Shown here: positions 8,344 to 16,644 of the stretch, piece by piece
Position numbering within the stretch: position 1 is the first letter of the stretch
Layout: every line of letters starts with the position of its first letter
NCBI RefSeq assembly: GCF_014648175.1
Contig: NZ_BMQP01000026.1
Location: 1-64,000, forward strand
Reading direction: 5' to 3'
Source: Planobispora rosea
GTDB taxonomy: Bacteria; Actinomycetota; Actinomycetes; Streptosporangiales; Streptosporangiaceae
Length of the DNA stretch: 64,000 nucleotides
The notes under the pieces: model-generated
What the model was told of the DNA's origin: nothing
The model's database searches: none
What the model saw: the letters and a program-made list of their open reading frames with translations, nothing else
Position numbers and translations under genes: made by a program

Positions 8344-9545
8344 GTGATTGTCTTCAGCAGAGTGATCACCTCGTCGGCCACCGCGGCGGGCAGAGCTCCG
8401 CGGGGCAGCACGATCTGCCAGCCGGCGGCCTCGTACAGGACGTGGGTCTCACTCTCCCGTACCGTCGTGAGCTCGATCCCGCGCTGGGCGGCAGCTGCGG
8501 TCACGCGTTCCCATCCCGGCACCTGCCGCTCGCATAGGTACGCGGTCACCAGCTGCGTCTCACGCCACTCCTCCAGTGGCACGATCACCGGGTGGGCCTG
8601 CTGACGCGACCACACCCACTGGTCGATTGGATTGCTGCGGCCGTGGTTGGTGCGCGCCGCCCGCCGGTTGAACACCTGATACCCGCTGTATTTGGGCTGG
8701 CAGAGCATCCGGCGGATGCGTTGCCCGGCCCACCGCACCTGCCCGTCGGCCAGCGGATGCCGCTCCAGGTCGGCGGCCAGAATCCGGGCGATCTCGCCGT
8801 CGCTCAGCCGGTCGACGCGGCGCAGCTGGAACGCCAGCTGCACGGTGGCGGCGCGGCGCGCATCCGGATGCAGCGCCAGACGCATTTTGGGGCGGCCGCC
8901 CCCGAAGCGGTTGGCGGCCATCGGGGCATCCGGATCGACCACGGCGATGTAGCCGTAGCAGGGCGGACCGTGCCGGTAGCCGGCGGCGGCGTGCTGGTGC
9001 TGACCGCGCCGGGACATCTCCCCCAGCTCGTAACGGTAGATCTCGGCACGCACCTGTTCGGAGCGGCGCAGCCCCAACCGCCCGGTGGTCATGCCGCCGC
9101 GCGGTTCATTGGCACACTCCAGTGCCACACCGCGGGAGGCCAGGTGGTTCTCAACTTGCAGGCTGGGCAGCATGTCACGGGCGACGCGACTGATGCGCTC
9201 ACACACCACCCGGTCAATCTGGCCGAGCTCGGCCCACTCCAGTAGCTCGCGCAGCCCGCCGTCGCGCGGCACGGGCACGCCCAGGCGCGCATAGTCGGCC
9301 GCCGAGCCCTGGCTGCGCTCCTCCAGGCCGAGCATGCCCGACTCCACATCCCAAAAATGTGCGGTGAAGGCCTCTCCCGGTGCCAGCAGCGCAGAGGCCT
9401 CGGCGAGCTGTCCGGTGATCGATGAGCGCGGATCTTGATTGTCTTTGGTGGAGCAGCGGCCGAGAAACGCGGTCCTAGCCGGGCGCGTGCGGGCGGCGGC
9501 GTGGTAGCCGGGCAGGTCGCTGAGGTCAATCGGGGGCTCGAACAT
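8340..9545 (-). CDS. Large serine recombinase
   Basis: 401 aa from ATG at 9545; the frame extends to 9683 through hairpin-rich DNA that I exclude. The resolvase domain carries the catalytic Ser at residue 32 (LGRCSTKDNQD), then an Arg-rich SRVARD segment. The recombinase domain includes HGPPCYGYI and DGEIARIL, plus IRRMLCQPKYSGYQVF. At about 400 residues it is shorter than phage integrases (450-700 aa) and I do not see the usual four-Cys zinc ribbon. It could integrate or resolve the element, or be an orphan recombinase. No attachment site was identified. Confidence 0.85.
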   Translation of the reverse strand: MFEPPIDLSDLPGYHAAARTRPARTAFLGRCSTKDNQDPRSSITGQLAEASALLAPGEAFTAHFWDVESGMLGLEERSQGSAADYARLGVPVPRDGGLRELLEWAELGQIDRVVCERISRVARDMLPSLQVENHLASRGVALECANEPRGGMTTGRLGLRRSEQVRAEIYRYELGEMSRRGQHQHAAAGYRHGPPCYGYIAVVDPDAPMAANRFGGGRPKMRLALHPDARRAATVQLAFQLRRVDRLSDGEIARILAADLERHPLADGQVRWAGQRIRRMLCQPKYSGYQVFNRRAARTNHGRSNPIDQWVWSRQQAHPVIVPLEEWRETQLVTAYLCERQVPGWERVTAAAAQRGIELTTVRESETHVLYEAAGWQIVLPRGALPAAVADEVITLLKTIT

Positions 9546-9604
9546 GACCCGTCCTTGGTCACAGGGGACACCGAACGCGAGCCACCGTTTCGATGATGGC
9601 TCTA

Positions 9605-9706
9605 CCCCACGGATGTGGGGAGCATCCCCGCAGATGCGGGGCCGACCGGCGGCCCAGGCAACGACCGCGGTACTTGCGGACATCCCTCCCCGCAGGCGGG
9701 AAGGGG
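9605..9706. repeat. Tandem short hairpins resembling type I-E CRISPR repeat stems
   Basis: CCCCACGGATGTGGGG (near 9605-9620) and CCCCGCAGATGCGGGG (9626-9641) are two near-identical palindromes. A third, imperfect one (CTCCCCGCAGGCGGG) lies about 62 nt after the second. The second, preceded by GGGAGCAT, resembles actinomycete I-E CRISPR repeats, but regular repeat-spacer units are absent. It sits directly upstream of the recombinase and may be a leader hairpin or a decayed array. Confidence 0.5.
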
Positions 9707-9803
9707 CCGCGCGAAACGAGCCCTACGGTGCCATGCGCGCTGTCGCGCGGCAAGCGCCGCCGACACCTGGTACCCCCGATGCCACAGGACGGCCCCCATC
9801 GCC

Positions 9804-9857
9804 TTAAAGGTACCCTTTAAAAAATCTTAAAGTTGTACTTGTAATAAGTTGAAAGGA
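9804..9857 (+). promoter_or_regulatory. AT-rich promoter region with inverted repeat
   Basis: TTAAAGG (9804-9810) and CCTTTAA (9814-9820) form a 7-bp inverted repeat with a TAC spacer. A further CTTAAAG follows at about 9826 and ACTTGTAATAAGT at about 9837-9849. AAGGAG at 9852-9857 is the ribosome-binding site of the next gene. The tract is strikingly AT-rich for this window and is a likely regulated promoter of the 9868-12243 genes. Confidence 0.6.
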
Positions 9858-9867
9858 GTGGTTTCCT

Positions 9868-10638
9868 GTGGATATGCGCGTCATCGAATCCTCATGGCAG
9901 TACACCGCCACCGACCTCGGGCAGTTGACCCCCGAGCATCAGGAGAAAATCCTCGAAGCTCTCGAAGCGAGCGCCACCCTGCGCTCCTCGACCGCCCGCG
10001 ATGAGCATGGCCAGGCCATGCGCACCATCACGCTGGTGGAATACACCAGCCCGCTCGGCATCCCCCGCCGCGCCGTCGTCCACCACGCGATGGAAGGCTC
10101 CGAGATCGTCGACTTCGACGACGACGCCGAAGCCGAGGCGCACTACGAGACCGAGGTGCGCGCCATCGCCACCGCCGCCGGGGAACCGGCCTGGGATGAG
10201 TGCGACGTTGCGGGCCTGGCCCTGATCCCCTACACCTGGACCCGCTTCACCCGCAGCCCAGAGGGCGAATGGCAGCTCGCCGAGCGCGGGTGCGGACGGC
10301 TGGGCGAGGAAATCGACGACCGCTGGGCCCGCGTGAACACCGTGGCCGAGGCCGCCGATGTCCTGCTGGATGTGGCCGCCGACCGGCAGGGCCGCGACAA
10401 CGTCGACGCCGCCTTGTGCGCGGCGATCGGCAGCCCCGCGCCGGAGGCGGCCGACGCGGTCCGCATCGAGGTCACCGGCGATGACGGGCACGGCGAGCAC
10501 ACCACCGTCGTGCAGCGAAAGGTGCCGCTGCACACCCCCACCGACCAGGAGATCGCCGACTTCCGCCAGATGATGCAGCGCATCGACGACGCCCAGCGGC
10601 GCGAGGCCGAGGAGGAGTTCTATGCCTACTCCGACTGA
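9868..10638 (+). CDS. Hypothetical acidic protein, 256 aa
   Basis: GTG 9868 is chosen with AAGGAG 10 nt upstream; an ATG two codons later is further from it. The protein is strongly acidic and soluble. Residues 70-95 (EGSEIVDFDDDAEAEAHYETE) are notably Asp/Glu-rich, and the C-terminus ends in an acidic EEEFYAYSD. No known domain is recognised. It overlaps the following HTH gene by 17 nt and so is likely co-translated with it. Confidence 0.75.
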   Translation: MDMRVIESSWQYTATDLGQLTPEHQEKILEALEASATLRSSTARDEHGQAMRTITLVEYTSPLGIPRRAVVHHAMEGSEIVDFDDDAEAEAHYETEVRAIATAAGEPAWDECDVAGLALIPYTWTRFTRSPEGEWQLAERGCGRLGEEIDDRWARVNTVAEAADVLLDVAADRQGRDNVDAALCAAIGSPAPEAADAVRIEVTGDDGHGEHTTVVQRKVPLHTPTDQEIADFRQMMQRIDDAQRREAEEEFYAYSD

Positions 10639-11524
10639 CTCGGCCGACGCGATCTCGGCGATCGGCGATCCGGCCCGCCGCGCCCGCGCCGCCAAGGCCG
10701 CCGCCGAGGACGCCGCCCGCCTGTACGGCGAGCTGTATCGGGACGCGGTGCGGGCATTGGTCGCCGCGCACGGCGGCAACCGCTCCCGCGCGGCTCGGGA
10801 GCTGGGCCTCTCCCCGCAGCGGGTCTCGCAGATCCTGGGCGAGGATGAAGCACCGCCCCCCGCAGCCGGCGTCGTCTACGGTGAGCCCGCCCTGTACTTC
10901 GGGGACGGCGCAGACGCCGAAGAGGCCGCCGAGGACGCCCTGCGCGACTGGGCCCTGGCCCACACCGAGCTGATCGACCGGCGCGATGTGCTGGTACGCG
11001 GTGCCTGGATGGCCGGGCTGCCGGCGCGGCAGATCCGCGAGCTGACCGACCTGCCGCTGGAGACCATCGAGCGTTTGTGCGCCGGCGACATCGTCGTGGC
11101 GGTGGAGGTGGGCTGGCAGACGTGGGAGGCCGCCGTCGAGCACTTCGCCGACCTGGCCGCCGCCGCCACCGACCCGATGGCCACCCACGCCTACCGCAGC
11201 ACCGGCCGCGCGCTGGCCGGCGCGATCGGCATGGTCATCGACGACTCCGGTCGCGCCCCCGCGGCCGATCCGGACTGGGCGGACCTCAGCCCGGAGGACA
11301 AGATCGAACGGATGATGACCACCCCGGTCGCCGGGGACATCCCGGAGATCTCTGCCGAGCACAGGCTGTTGTCCTGGGATGCCTGGGTCGCGCTGTATTG
11401 CGTGCAGCTTGAGCGCGGCGCCGCCGAGGCCACCGATTCGCTGGCCGAGGCGATGCGCCACTGCGCCGCGATTTTGCGCCACATCCGCACCCACGGGGCC
11501 CTGCCGGAGCCCGGCACCGTGTGA
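10622..11524 (+). CDS. Helix-turn-helix protein, 300 aa
   Basis: ATG 10622 lies inside the end of the previous gene, with GAGGAGG upstream. Residues 35-75 contain GGNRSRAARELGLSPQRVSQIL, a Fis/resolvase-type helix-turn-helix. A second possible HTH is seen near residue 135 (MAGLPARQIRELTDLPLETIERL). The remainder is helical and acidic. It is probably a DNA-binding regulator of the local gene group; its target may be the AT-rich promoter near 9804. Confidence 0.75.
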   Translation: MPTPTDSADAISAIGDPARRARAAKAAAEDAARLYGELYRDAVRALVAAHGGNRSRAARELGLSPQRVSQILGEDEAPPPAAGVVYGEPALYFGDGADAEEAAEDALRDWALAHTELIDRRDVLVRGAWMAGLPARQIRELTDLPLETIERLCAGDIVVAVEVGWQTWEAAVEHFADLAAAATDPMATHAYRSTGRALAGAIGMVIDDSGRAPAADPDWADLSPEDKIERMMTTPVAGDIPEISAEHRLLSWDAWVALYCVQLERGAAEATDSLAEAMRHCAAILRHIRTHGALPEPGTV

Positions 11525-11556
11525 TCCCCGATGTCCATCTGATCAAGGGAGGCATG

Positions 11557-12243
11557 ATGGGTGAACTCACCGTCGATGACCTGTACGCGCTGGCGATCAA
11601 GTGGGGTGAGAACGAAGAGCAGGCCCGCGCGCACCTGGGGTGCATAAACGCCCCGGGCTGGACAGTGCCCTACCGGCTGCATCCGGCCTACAACAGCTTC
11701 GGCTTCGGCTTCGCCCTGCTGGGCCGCGCCAGCCGCACCTGCCCGACCCTGGAACCAGAGCGGGCGCAGATCGCCGCGCTGCGGCTGGCCATGGCGATCG
11801 GCCGCAACGCACTGGGCCGCGCCAGCTGGGCGGACGGATATGTGGGCACGCCGCTGCTGGCCGCCCGCCTGACCGCCCAGGCGATGCACGCCGTTTTGCG
11901 CACCAACTTCGGCGAGCACGCGCCCTTCCTGGGAGACCTGGAGGACTACATCGCCTCATTGTGGCCGGCCCCGGATCGGGCATGCCGCCCGCGGAATGTG
12001 CATCTAGCGCTGGCGCTGGACCGGCAGCTGCGGTCCCTCGACACCTACGAGCAGATGCCGGGCCTGGCTGAGCTGGTCAAGGCGGGGATGAATTCCGACA
12101 GCAAGCCGTACTCGATTGCGGTGGGGCATCTGCTGCGCCGGGTGCTGGGGGATTTTTCGTCCGCGCGCTGCCAGCTGGACGGGCCGGTGCTGGAAGACCT
12201 GCTGAAGGCAGCCGAACAGGCAGCTTCATCGGCGGGCGCTTGA
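11557..12243 (+). CDS. Hypothetical protein, 228 aa
   Basis: Start ATG 11557 (MGELTV) is placed 4 nt after AAGGGAGG; an ATG one codon earlier is too close, and the frame is open back to 11521. The product is soluble and helical, with Trp and Tyr scattered through the first 130 residues. It belongs to the same run as the two preceding genes. No family is recognised. Confidence 0.7.
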   Translation: MGELTVDDLYALAIKWGENEEQARAHLGCINAPGWTVPYRLHPAYNSFGFGFALLGRASRTCPTLEPERAQIAALRLAMAIGRNALGRASWADGYVGTPLLAARLTAQAMHAVLRTNFGEHAPFLGDLEDYIASLWPAPDRACRPRNVHLALALDRQLRSLDTYEQMPGLAELVKAGMNSDSKPYSIAVGHLLRRVLGDFSSARCQLDGPVLEDLLKAAEQAASSAGA

Positions 12244-12271
12244 TTCCGCCGGTGAGGAGTCCGGTGCCGGG

Positions 12272-12573
12272 GTGCACAATCCGCTCGGTCTGGATCTGCA
12301 CGACTCCGCGCACCTTGCGAAGCTCACCGCCAGTATGAGCGCCTAGGGCTGGAACGGCGCTCCCGTCGTCGCCCGCACCGACTGGGCGCAGGCCATCACC
12401 GGCTCCCACCGCATCGCCGCCGCCCGCGGTGGACATCTTTGACCTGACGCAGGGCGCCGGGGCCGATTTGGAAGAGCTGATCAACGCGTACGGCACGCTT
12501 GAAGACGCCCTTCCCGCATACTGCGCCCAGGTGCCCCCACCTGAGCCAGGCATACGGTCTCGACATCGAGTAG
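12272..12573 (+). pseudogene. ParB/Srx-fold gene remnant (one stop, at least two frameshifts)
   Basis: Reading from GTG 12272, the frame hits a TAG at 12344. It then continues in frame as GWNGAPVVARTDWAQAITGSH, RIAAAR: the GxP...ITGSHRIAAA pattern is that of ParB-like nuclease/Srx-fold proteins. A one-base shift near 12428 moves to the frame DIFDLTQGAGADLEELINAYG. A further shift near 12540 gives SQAYGLDIE and a TAG at 12571. The stop and shifts indicate decay. It is unrelated in sequence to the partition ParB at 26885-28294. Confidence 0.7.
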
Positions 12574-12815
12574 CCCTTTGCGCACCCGCCGAGCTCGCCC
12601 GATCAGGATGAGGAGCACCACGACGGCATCGGTCCCCGACCAGAGCCCGCTTGCGAAGCGGCTGGCCGTGGGCACCAGCGAAGTGCAGATCGGTGCCGAA
12701 TGCTACGGTCTCCGCGCTGACAGGCTTCTGTAATTGGAATCCGAGTAGCGTTGATCAGTCACACCCCCTCGCATTCCATCCCAACTGCATTCCATCCCAC
12801 CCGAAGGAGAACCTG

Positions 12816-13169
12816 ATGCCCCTCGCCTACACCACCCACCAGCCGTTGGAGATCCCCGCTGACGCATACAACGACGACGACATCGCCACGATTGTTGTCC
12901 AAGGCGCTCGCTACGGCGGCCAATGGATGCTGACTGCCGTCTGGTTTCGCAGTAACGGGTCCAGCGACCTGATCGGAAAAATCCAGACTGTCCCCTCTAC
13001 CGACCCTGACCTGGTAGTCAATACCGCTTTCGTCTGGGTGAACGACGCGTGCATGACCTCGGGCGTGAAGTTGGCGCACTACGAGAACAGGAACAACGCC
13101 TACGGCCCTGAGGAGGCTCCGTACCGCGCCGCTGCGGTATTCCTCATCGACCGGCGAACTGAGAGCTGA
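12816..13169 (+). CDS. Hypothetical protein, 117 aa
   Basis: ATG 12816 follows GAAGGAGAACCTG, a strong ribosome-binding site; the frame is open further back but without such a site. The product is small and soluble with a beta-rich pattern (ATIVVQGARYGGQWMLTAVWF). No cysteine cluster, signal peptide or known domain is visible. The base composition is slightly lower in GC than its neighbours, which fits recent acquisition. Confidence 0.65.
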   Translation: MPLAYTTHQPLEIPADAYNDDDIATIVVQGARYGGQWMLTAVWFRSNGSSDLIGKIQTVPSTDPDLVVNTAFVWVNDACMTSGVKLAHYENRNNAYGPEEAPYRAAAVFLIDRRTES

Positions 13170-13300
13170 CGGTAGTGCGTCCCGCAGATGCCGGTAACAC
13201 CTGCGGGACCTTCCGACAGCATAACCACGAGCGTGATCTGGGCTCGCGCACCTGCGAGTGCCGCTGACCGCCGGAAGGACCAAGTTCACGATCTACGCCA

Positions 13301-13567
13301 GTGACCGTCAGGTCGATAGTGAATCACGTACGCGCCTACCAGGAGGCCGACGGGTCGGTTCAGCCGGGCGGCCACGTCGCGGACTGGACCTTCGCGACCA
13401 AGAGGATAGTCGCCGGTCGGCTGCTCGACGTCGTCCTTCTCGTCGGTCCTGAATACCATCCCCGCTGGCAGGAGATCCGCGATGCATGGGAGGCGACCGA
13501 TGCGTGGGAGCGGGCACGTTCCAACCCCGACCGGCCCGGCCACCTGACACCGGAGACGCACCGGTAG
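13301..13567 (+). CDS. Possible small protein, 88 aa
   Basis: Open from GTG 13301. The composition is protein-like (HVADWTFATKRIVAGRLLDVVLLVG) with a charged C-terminus. No ribosome-binding site lies at a proper distance, and the flanking 13170-13300 and 13568-13691 look non-coding. It may be a remnant of a longer gene. Confidence 0.35.
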   Translation: MTVRSIVNHVRAYQEADGSVQPGGHVADWTFATKRIVAGRLLDVVLLVGPEYHPRWQEIRDAWEATDAWERARSNPDRPGHLTPETHR

Positions 13568-13691
13568 CGACCCGACTGCCACAAAGGGCTGCTGCGGGAG
13601 ATCGCGACTGAGGAGGCCCCGGCCGACAACCGCACCTGGGATGCCGCCAGCACGCTGACCGCTCCTGCACGGACACAGCGCCCTGATCGGG

Positions 13692-14831
13692 TCAGGCGCC
13701 GTTGACCTTCAGCGCGCTGTACCAGTCGCCCACAATCCGTGCGCGTTGATCACCGGCGGGTGGCAGCACCGCGCAAAACCATCCCGCGCTGATCAGGTGC
13801 GCCTGCTGTGAAAAGGCGCGGCCGCCAGCCAGCGTGGCTGCCTGGGCGCGGCCGAACTCCAGCGGCGGCGCCCCGGAATCGACAGCGGTGAAAATCTGCT
13901 GCTCGCGCAGCGCGTACCACACCAGCGCACCACCATCGGCGGTGCGCAGCGCGTAGATGGGCCCCCAGGGCCGGGAGGTGATGCGCAGCCTCCAGCGGCC
14001 GGCCAGCGCGCGGCGCTCGGCGCGTACGGCGGCGGCCGCCTGGCTGGTGTAGGGGCCCGGGGCGATCAGGCGGCGGGCGCGAGCGTCGCTGTCGGCGCTG
14101 GACAGGGAGGCGGCATGGGCGCGCGCCAGCGCCGACGGGCTGACCGGCAGGCCGGTGGCGTGCGCGGGCACCGCTTGCGCCTCCCCCTGCCCGGTGGTGG
14201 CCAGACGGGGCAGCACCTGATCAGCAGGGGTGGCTGAGCCGGCCACCACACGCCAGCCCCCGACCTGTTCGCCCTCGGCGCTCTCGGCGAATATCAGATG
14301 GACGACGTCGTCGCGGTCGGCGTAGCGCACCTCGGCGGCGAACCAGCGCGGCTGGCCGCTCGGCAGCCGCGGGATGATCATGCGTGTGGAGACGACGCGG
14401 GCCGGCGGCGCAGGCGGCTGCCCCCGCAGCCGGCGCAGGCGTTCCTGGGCGCGGCTGAGCTCCAGCGCCAGACCGGCCTCGGCGTGCTGCAGCCCGGCGC
14501 CGTCGGCGGCGCGGGCGCGCGCCAGCTGCCGCCGGTACTGCTCGTGGATGCGGCGGGCCTGGGCCACGGTGAGTGCCGGTGCCGGTGCCGGTGCCGGTGT
14601 CGGTTCCAGCGTCCGGGTGCTGGGCACCGGAGCGGGTGAGGACACGGCGGCGGGAGGAGCCGCCGCCGGTGGCGTGCTCATGCCGCAGCCGCCGGCCAGC
14701 AGCAGGAGCGCCGTACCGGCGAGGAGGCGGCTGCGGCCCCGGGTGCGTGGCATGGCTGCCGGGCAGCCGGCCGATGCTGAGAGCGCCGGGGACGGAGACG
14801 GGGCGGAAGGCTCGGCGGTGGACATGGTCAT
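13692..14831 (-). CDS. Lipoprotein, 379 aa
   Basis: ATG 14831 overlaps the MBL-fold gene's stop (ATGA, 14828-14831). After a long Pro/Ser-rich N-terminus comes a hydrophobic segment LLAGTALLLLAGGC with a lipobox (LAGGC) at about residues 36-50. A Pro/Ala-rich linker and a soluble domain of about 250 residues follow. The lipobox is unusually far from the start; a later start is possible but I see no better ribosome-binding site. No enzymatic motif is recognised. It is the last gene of the minus-strand operon. Confidence 0.7.
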   Translation of the reverse strand: MTMSTAEPSAPSPSPALSASAGCPAAMPRTRGRSRLLAGTALLLLAGGCGMSTPPAAAPPAAVSSPAPVPSTRTLEPTPAPAPAPALTVAQARRIHEQYRRQLARARAADGAGLQHAEAGLALELSRAQERLRRLRGQPPAPPARVVSTRMIIPRLPSGQPRWFAAEVRYADRDDVVHLIFAESAEGEQVGGWRVVAGSATPADQVLPRLATTGQGEAQAVPAHATGLPVSPSALARAHAASLSSADSDARARRLIAPGPYTSQAAAAVRAERRALAGRWRLRITSRPWGPIYALRTADGGALVWYALREQQIFTAVDSGAPPLEFGRAQAATLAGGRAFSQQAHLISAGWFCAVLPPAGDQRARIVGDWYSALKVNGA

Positions 14832-15874
14832 GAGGTGCTCCCTGGTGAGCGAGCGGCGCAGCCGGCCGGCGGCGCATCGAGCGCGGCCGTCAGGTAACGG
14901 GTCTGGCCGATGGCCAGCGTCCACAGGTCCTCAGGCGCCTGGCCGCTGCGGGCCCAGGCGGCGCGGGTCTCGGTCAGCGGCGCCAGCAGCGGCTCGCTGC
15001 CAAGGACGAAGGTGCCCCAGTGGATGGGCACCAGGGCCCGGGCGCCGACATCAAGCACGGCCTGCACGGCCTCGGCCGGATCGACGTGGCCGCTGCGCTG
15101 AAACCAGCGCGGGGCGTAGGAGCCGGTGGGCATCAGCGCCACGTCGATGCCGGGAAAGCGCTGCCCGATCTCGGTGAAGCATGGCCCGTAGGCGGTGTCA
15201 CCGGCGAAGTAGATCCGCGTTCCGGTGGCCGGATCGGTGATGACCCAGCCGCACCACAGGCTGCGCCACAGCCCCCAGGGGGTGCGGCCGCTCCAGTGGT
15301 GGGCGGGCACGCAGGTGATCTGCAGGCCGCCGAGCTGAAGGTGCTGCCACCAGTCCAGCTCGGCCGCCGCGGCCAGGCCGCGGCGGCGCAGCCAGGTACC
15401 CATGCCGGCCGGGGCGAGGATCGGTGTGCCGGGCGGCAGGCGGCGCAACGTTTCCGGGTCGGTGTGGTCGCTGTGGTCGTGGCTGAGCAGCACCGCGTCG
15501 ATCGGCGGCAGATGGTGCCAGGCGATGCCGGGCGGGGTCAGCCGGGGCCGTACCCCGAAGATCTTGTGTGTCCAGACCGGGTCGCACAAGATCGTGCGCT
15601 CGCCGAGCTGGATGATGACGCTGGAGTGCCCGGCCCAGGTGATGGCCGCCTGGTGCGGCGGCGGCACCGGCAGCGGCCCGGATCGGGCGGCGATGGGGAT
15701 GCGGTCGGCGTCGCTGAGGTCGCGCAGGGTGTAGCCGCCCTGCAGCTGCACCCGGACCAGGTCGGCCAGGCTGGGCAGGTCATGGGTGCGGCGGGAGTGA
15801 AACGAGCGCGGCCAGCGCCGCGGCGCCGTCGAGGCGAGCGGCGCGGCCGGGGCGCGCGGCTCAGATGCTCGCAT
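14828..15874 (-). CDS. MBL-fold metal-dependent hydrolase (NAPE-PLD/RomA-like)
   Basis: 348 aa from ATG 15874, which lies 14 nt inside the upstream methyltransferase. The metal site HxHxDH is present as LLSHDHSDH. The preceding ITWAGHSSVIIQLG and TILCDPVW are characteristic of the N-acyl-phosphatidylethanolamine phospholipase D/RomA branch. Later metal ligands appear in VPAHHWSGRTPWG, YFAGDTAYG and LVPIHWGTF. Known relatives hydrolyse phosphodiester bonds in N-acyl phospholipids. Pairing with a PmtA-like methyltransferase suggests a lipid or lipid-conjugate substrate (inference). Confidence 0.88.
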   Translation of the reverse strand: MRASEPRAPAAPLASTAPRRWPRSFHSRRTHDLPSLADLVRVQLQGGYTLRDLSDADRIPIAARSGPLPVPPPHQAAITWAGHSSVIIQLGERTILCDPVWTHKIFGVRPRLTPPGIAWHHLPPIDAVLLSHDHSDHTDPETLRRLPPGTPILAPAGMGTWLRRRGLAAAAELDWWQHLQLGGLQITCVPAHHWSGRTPWGLWRSLWCGWVITDPATGTRIYFAGDTAYGPCFTEIGQRFPGIDVALMPTGSYAPRWFQRSGHVDPAEAVQAVLDVGARALVPIHWGTFVLGSEPLLAPLTETRAAWARSGQAPEDLWTLAIGQTRYLTAALDAPPAGCAARSPGSTS

Positions 15875-16523
15875 GGCGGTTGGGGCGGCGCGCGGTGAGC
15901 ACCCGGGCGGGCGGCAGGTTGCGCCAGATCGTTGGGGAGACGGTGATCTCATCGAACTGCTCGGTCAGCAGGCGCCGGAAGACCCGCGCCGAGGGCGCCA
16001 GCCCGGCCGGGTGCGCGGCGATGGTCGACAGCGCCGCATCCGGCCGCAAGAGCGCGGTGACCTCGGCGAGGATCTGCGCCTGGGTGCCGCGCGGCAACAG
16101 GCTCCAGGGCAGCGCGCTGACCACCGCATCCACACGTTGGAGACCGCGCTCGGCCAGCAGGGCGCGCAGCTGAGCGGCATCGCCGCAGATGACCTCCAGA
16201 TGCGGGCGGCTGGTGCGCAGGTGCTCAGCCAGAGGGGGATCGATCTCGACGGCCACCTGGCGGCTGCCAGAGACGAGCCGCTGGCTGATGGCGTCGCTGA
16301 CCACTCCGGTGCCCGCGCCCAGCTCGACGACGACCGCGGGCCGGGTGCGGGGCACGATCTGGGCCAGCAGCCGGGCCAGCGGGGCGCGGGTGGGGGCGAT
16401 GGCGCCGATCGTGGCCGGGCGGCGCAGCGCGGCGGAGATGAATGCGCCCAGGTCCCCGGGACGAGACACCGGGGATACCGGAGCCGGCGGGGCCGGATGG
16501 GAGGCGGTGGGACTCAGGGCCAT
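15861..16523 (-). CDS. PmtA-like phospholipid N-methyltransferase family
   Basis: 220 aa; ATG 16523 with GAAGGAG just upstream. The N-terminal signature FISAALRRPATIGAIAPTRAPLA is typical of the PmtA/COG3963 group. The SAM motif I VVELGAGTGVVS lies at about residues 66-77, an acidic EIDPP follows, and a VSALPWSLLP post-I motif is near residue 135. It would use SAM to methylate a phosphatidylethanolamine-like amine. It is separated from the upstream MFS gene by two hairpins but lies on the same strand. Confidence 0.8.
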   Translation of the reverse strand: MALSPTASHPAPPAPVSPVSRPGDLGAFISAALRRPATIGAIAPTRAPLARLLAQIVPRTRPAVVVELGAGTGVVSDAISQRLVSGSRQVAVEIDPPLAEHLRTSRPHLEVICGDAAQLRALLAERGLQRVDAVVSALPWSLLPRGTQAQILAEVTALLRPDAALSTIAAHPAGLAPSARVFRRLLTEQFDEITVSPTIWRNLPPARVLTARRPNRHASI

Positions 16524-16574
16524 GGTGGTGCTCCTTCAAAAAGAGGTGGTGCAGCCGCGCGGGCGGAAACGGGG

Positions 16575-16643
16575 GGCCGTGCTCTCCCCCCGCAGCATGG
16601 GAGAGCACGGCCGTCGAAGGAGCCGCCGAGCGGGCTCCTTCGA
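16575..16643 (-). terminator. Two tandem perfect hairpins between MFS and methyltransferase genes
   Basis: First stem: 16575-16588 (GGCCGTGCTCTCCC) with 16599-16612, 14 bp perfect. Second stem: 16614-16624 (TCGAAGGAGCC) with 16633-16643, 11 bp perfect. Both lie right after the MFS stop at 16645. They probably terminate or attenuate transcription, dividing the gene run into two units. Confidence 0.75.
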
Positions 16644-16644
16644 G

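Noticed and set aside
7837..8604. Plus-strand frame opposite the recombinase and HicB-like genes
   Set aside because: No domain features, while the minus strand shows recombinase motifs and ATGA coupling.
9601..9710. Possible type I-E CRISPR array
   Set aside because: Only two adjacent palindromes 21 nt apart and one imperfect third about 62 nt away; no regular spacers, no cas genes. Reported only as hairpins.
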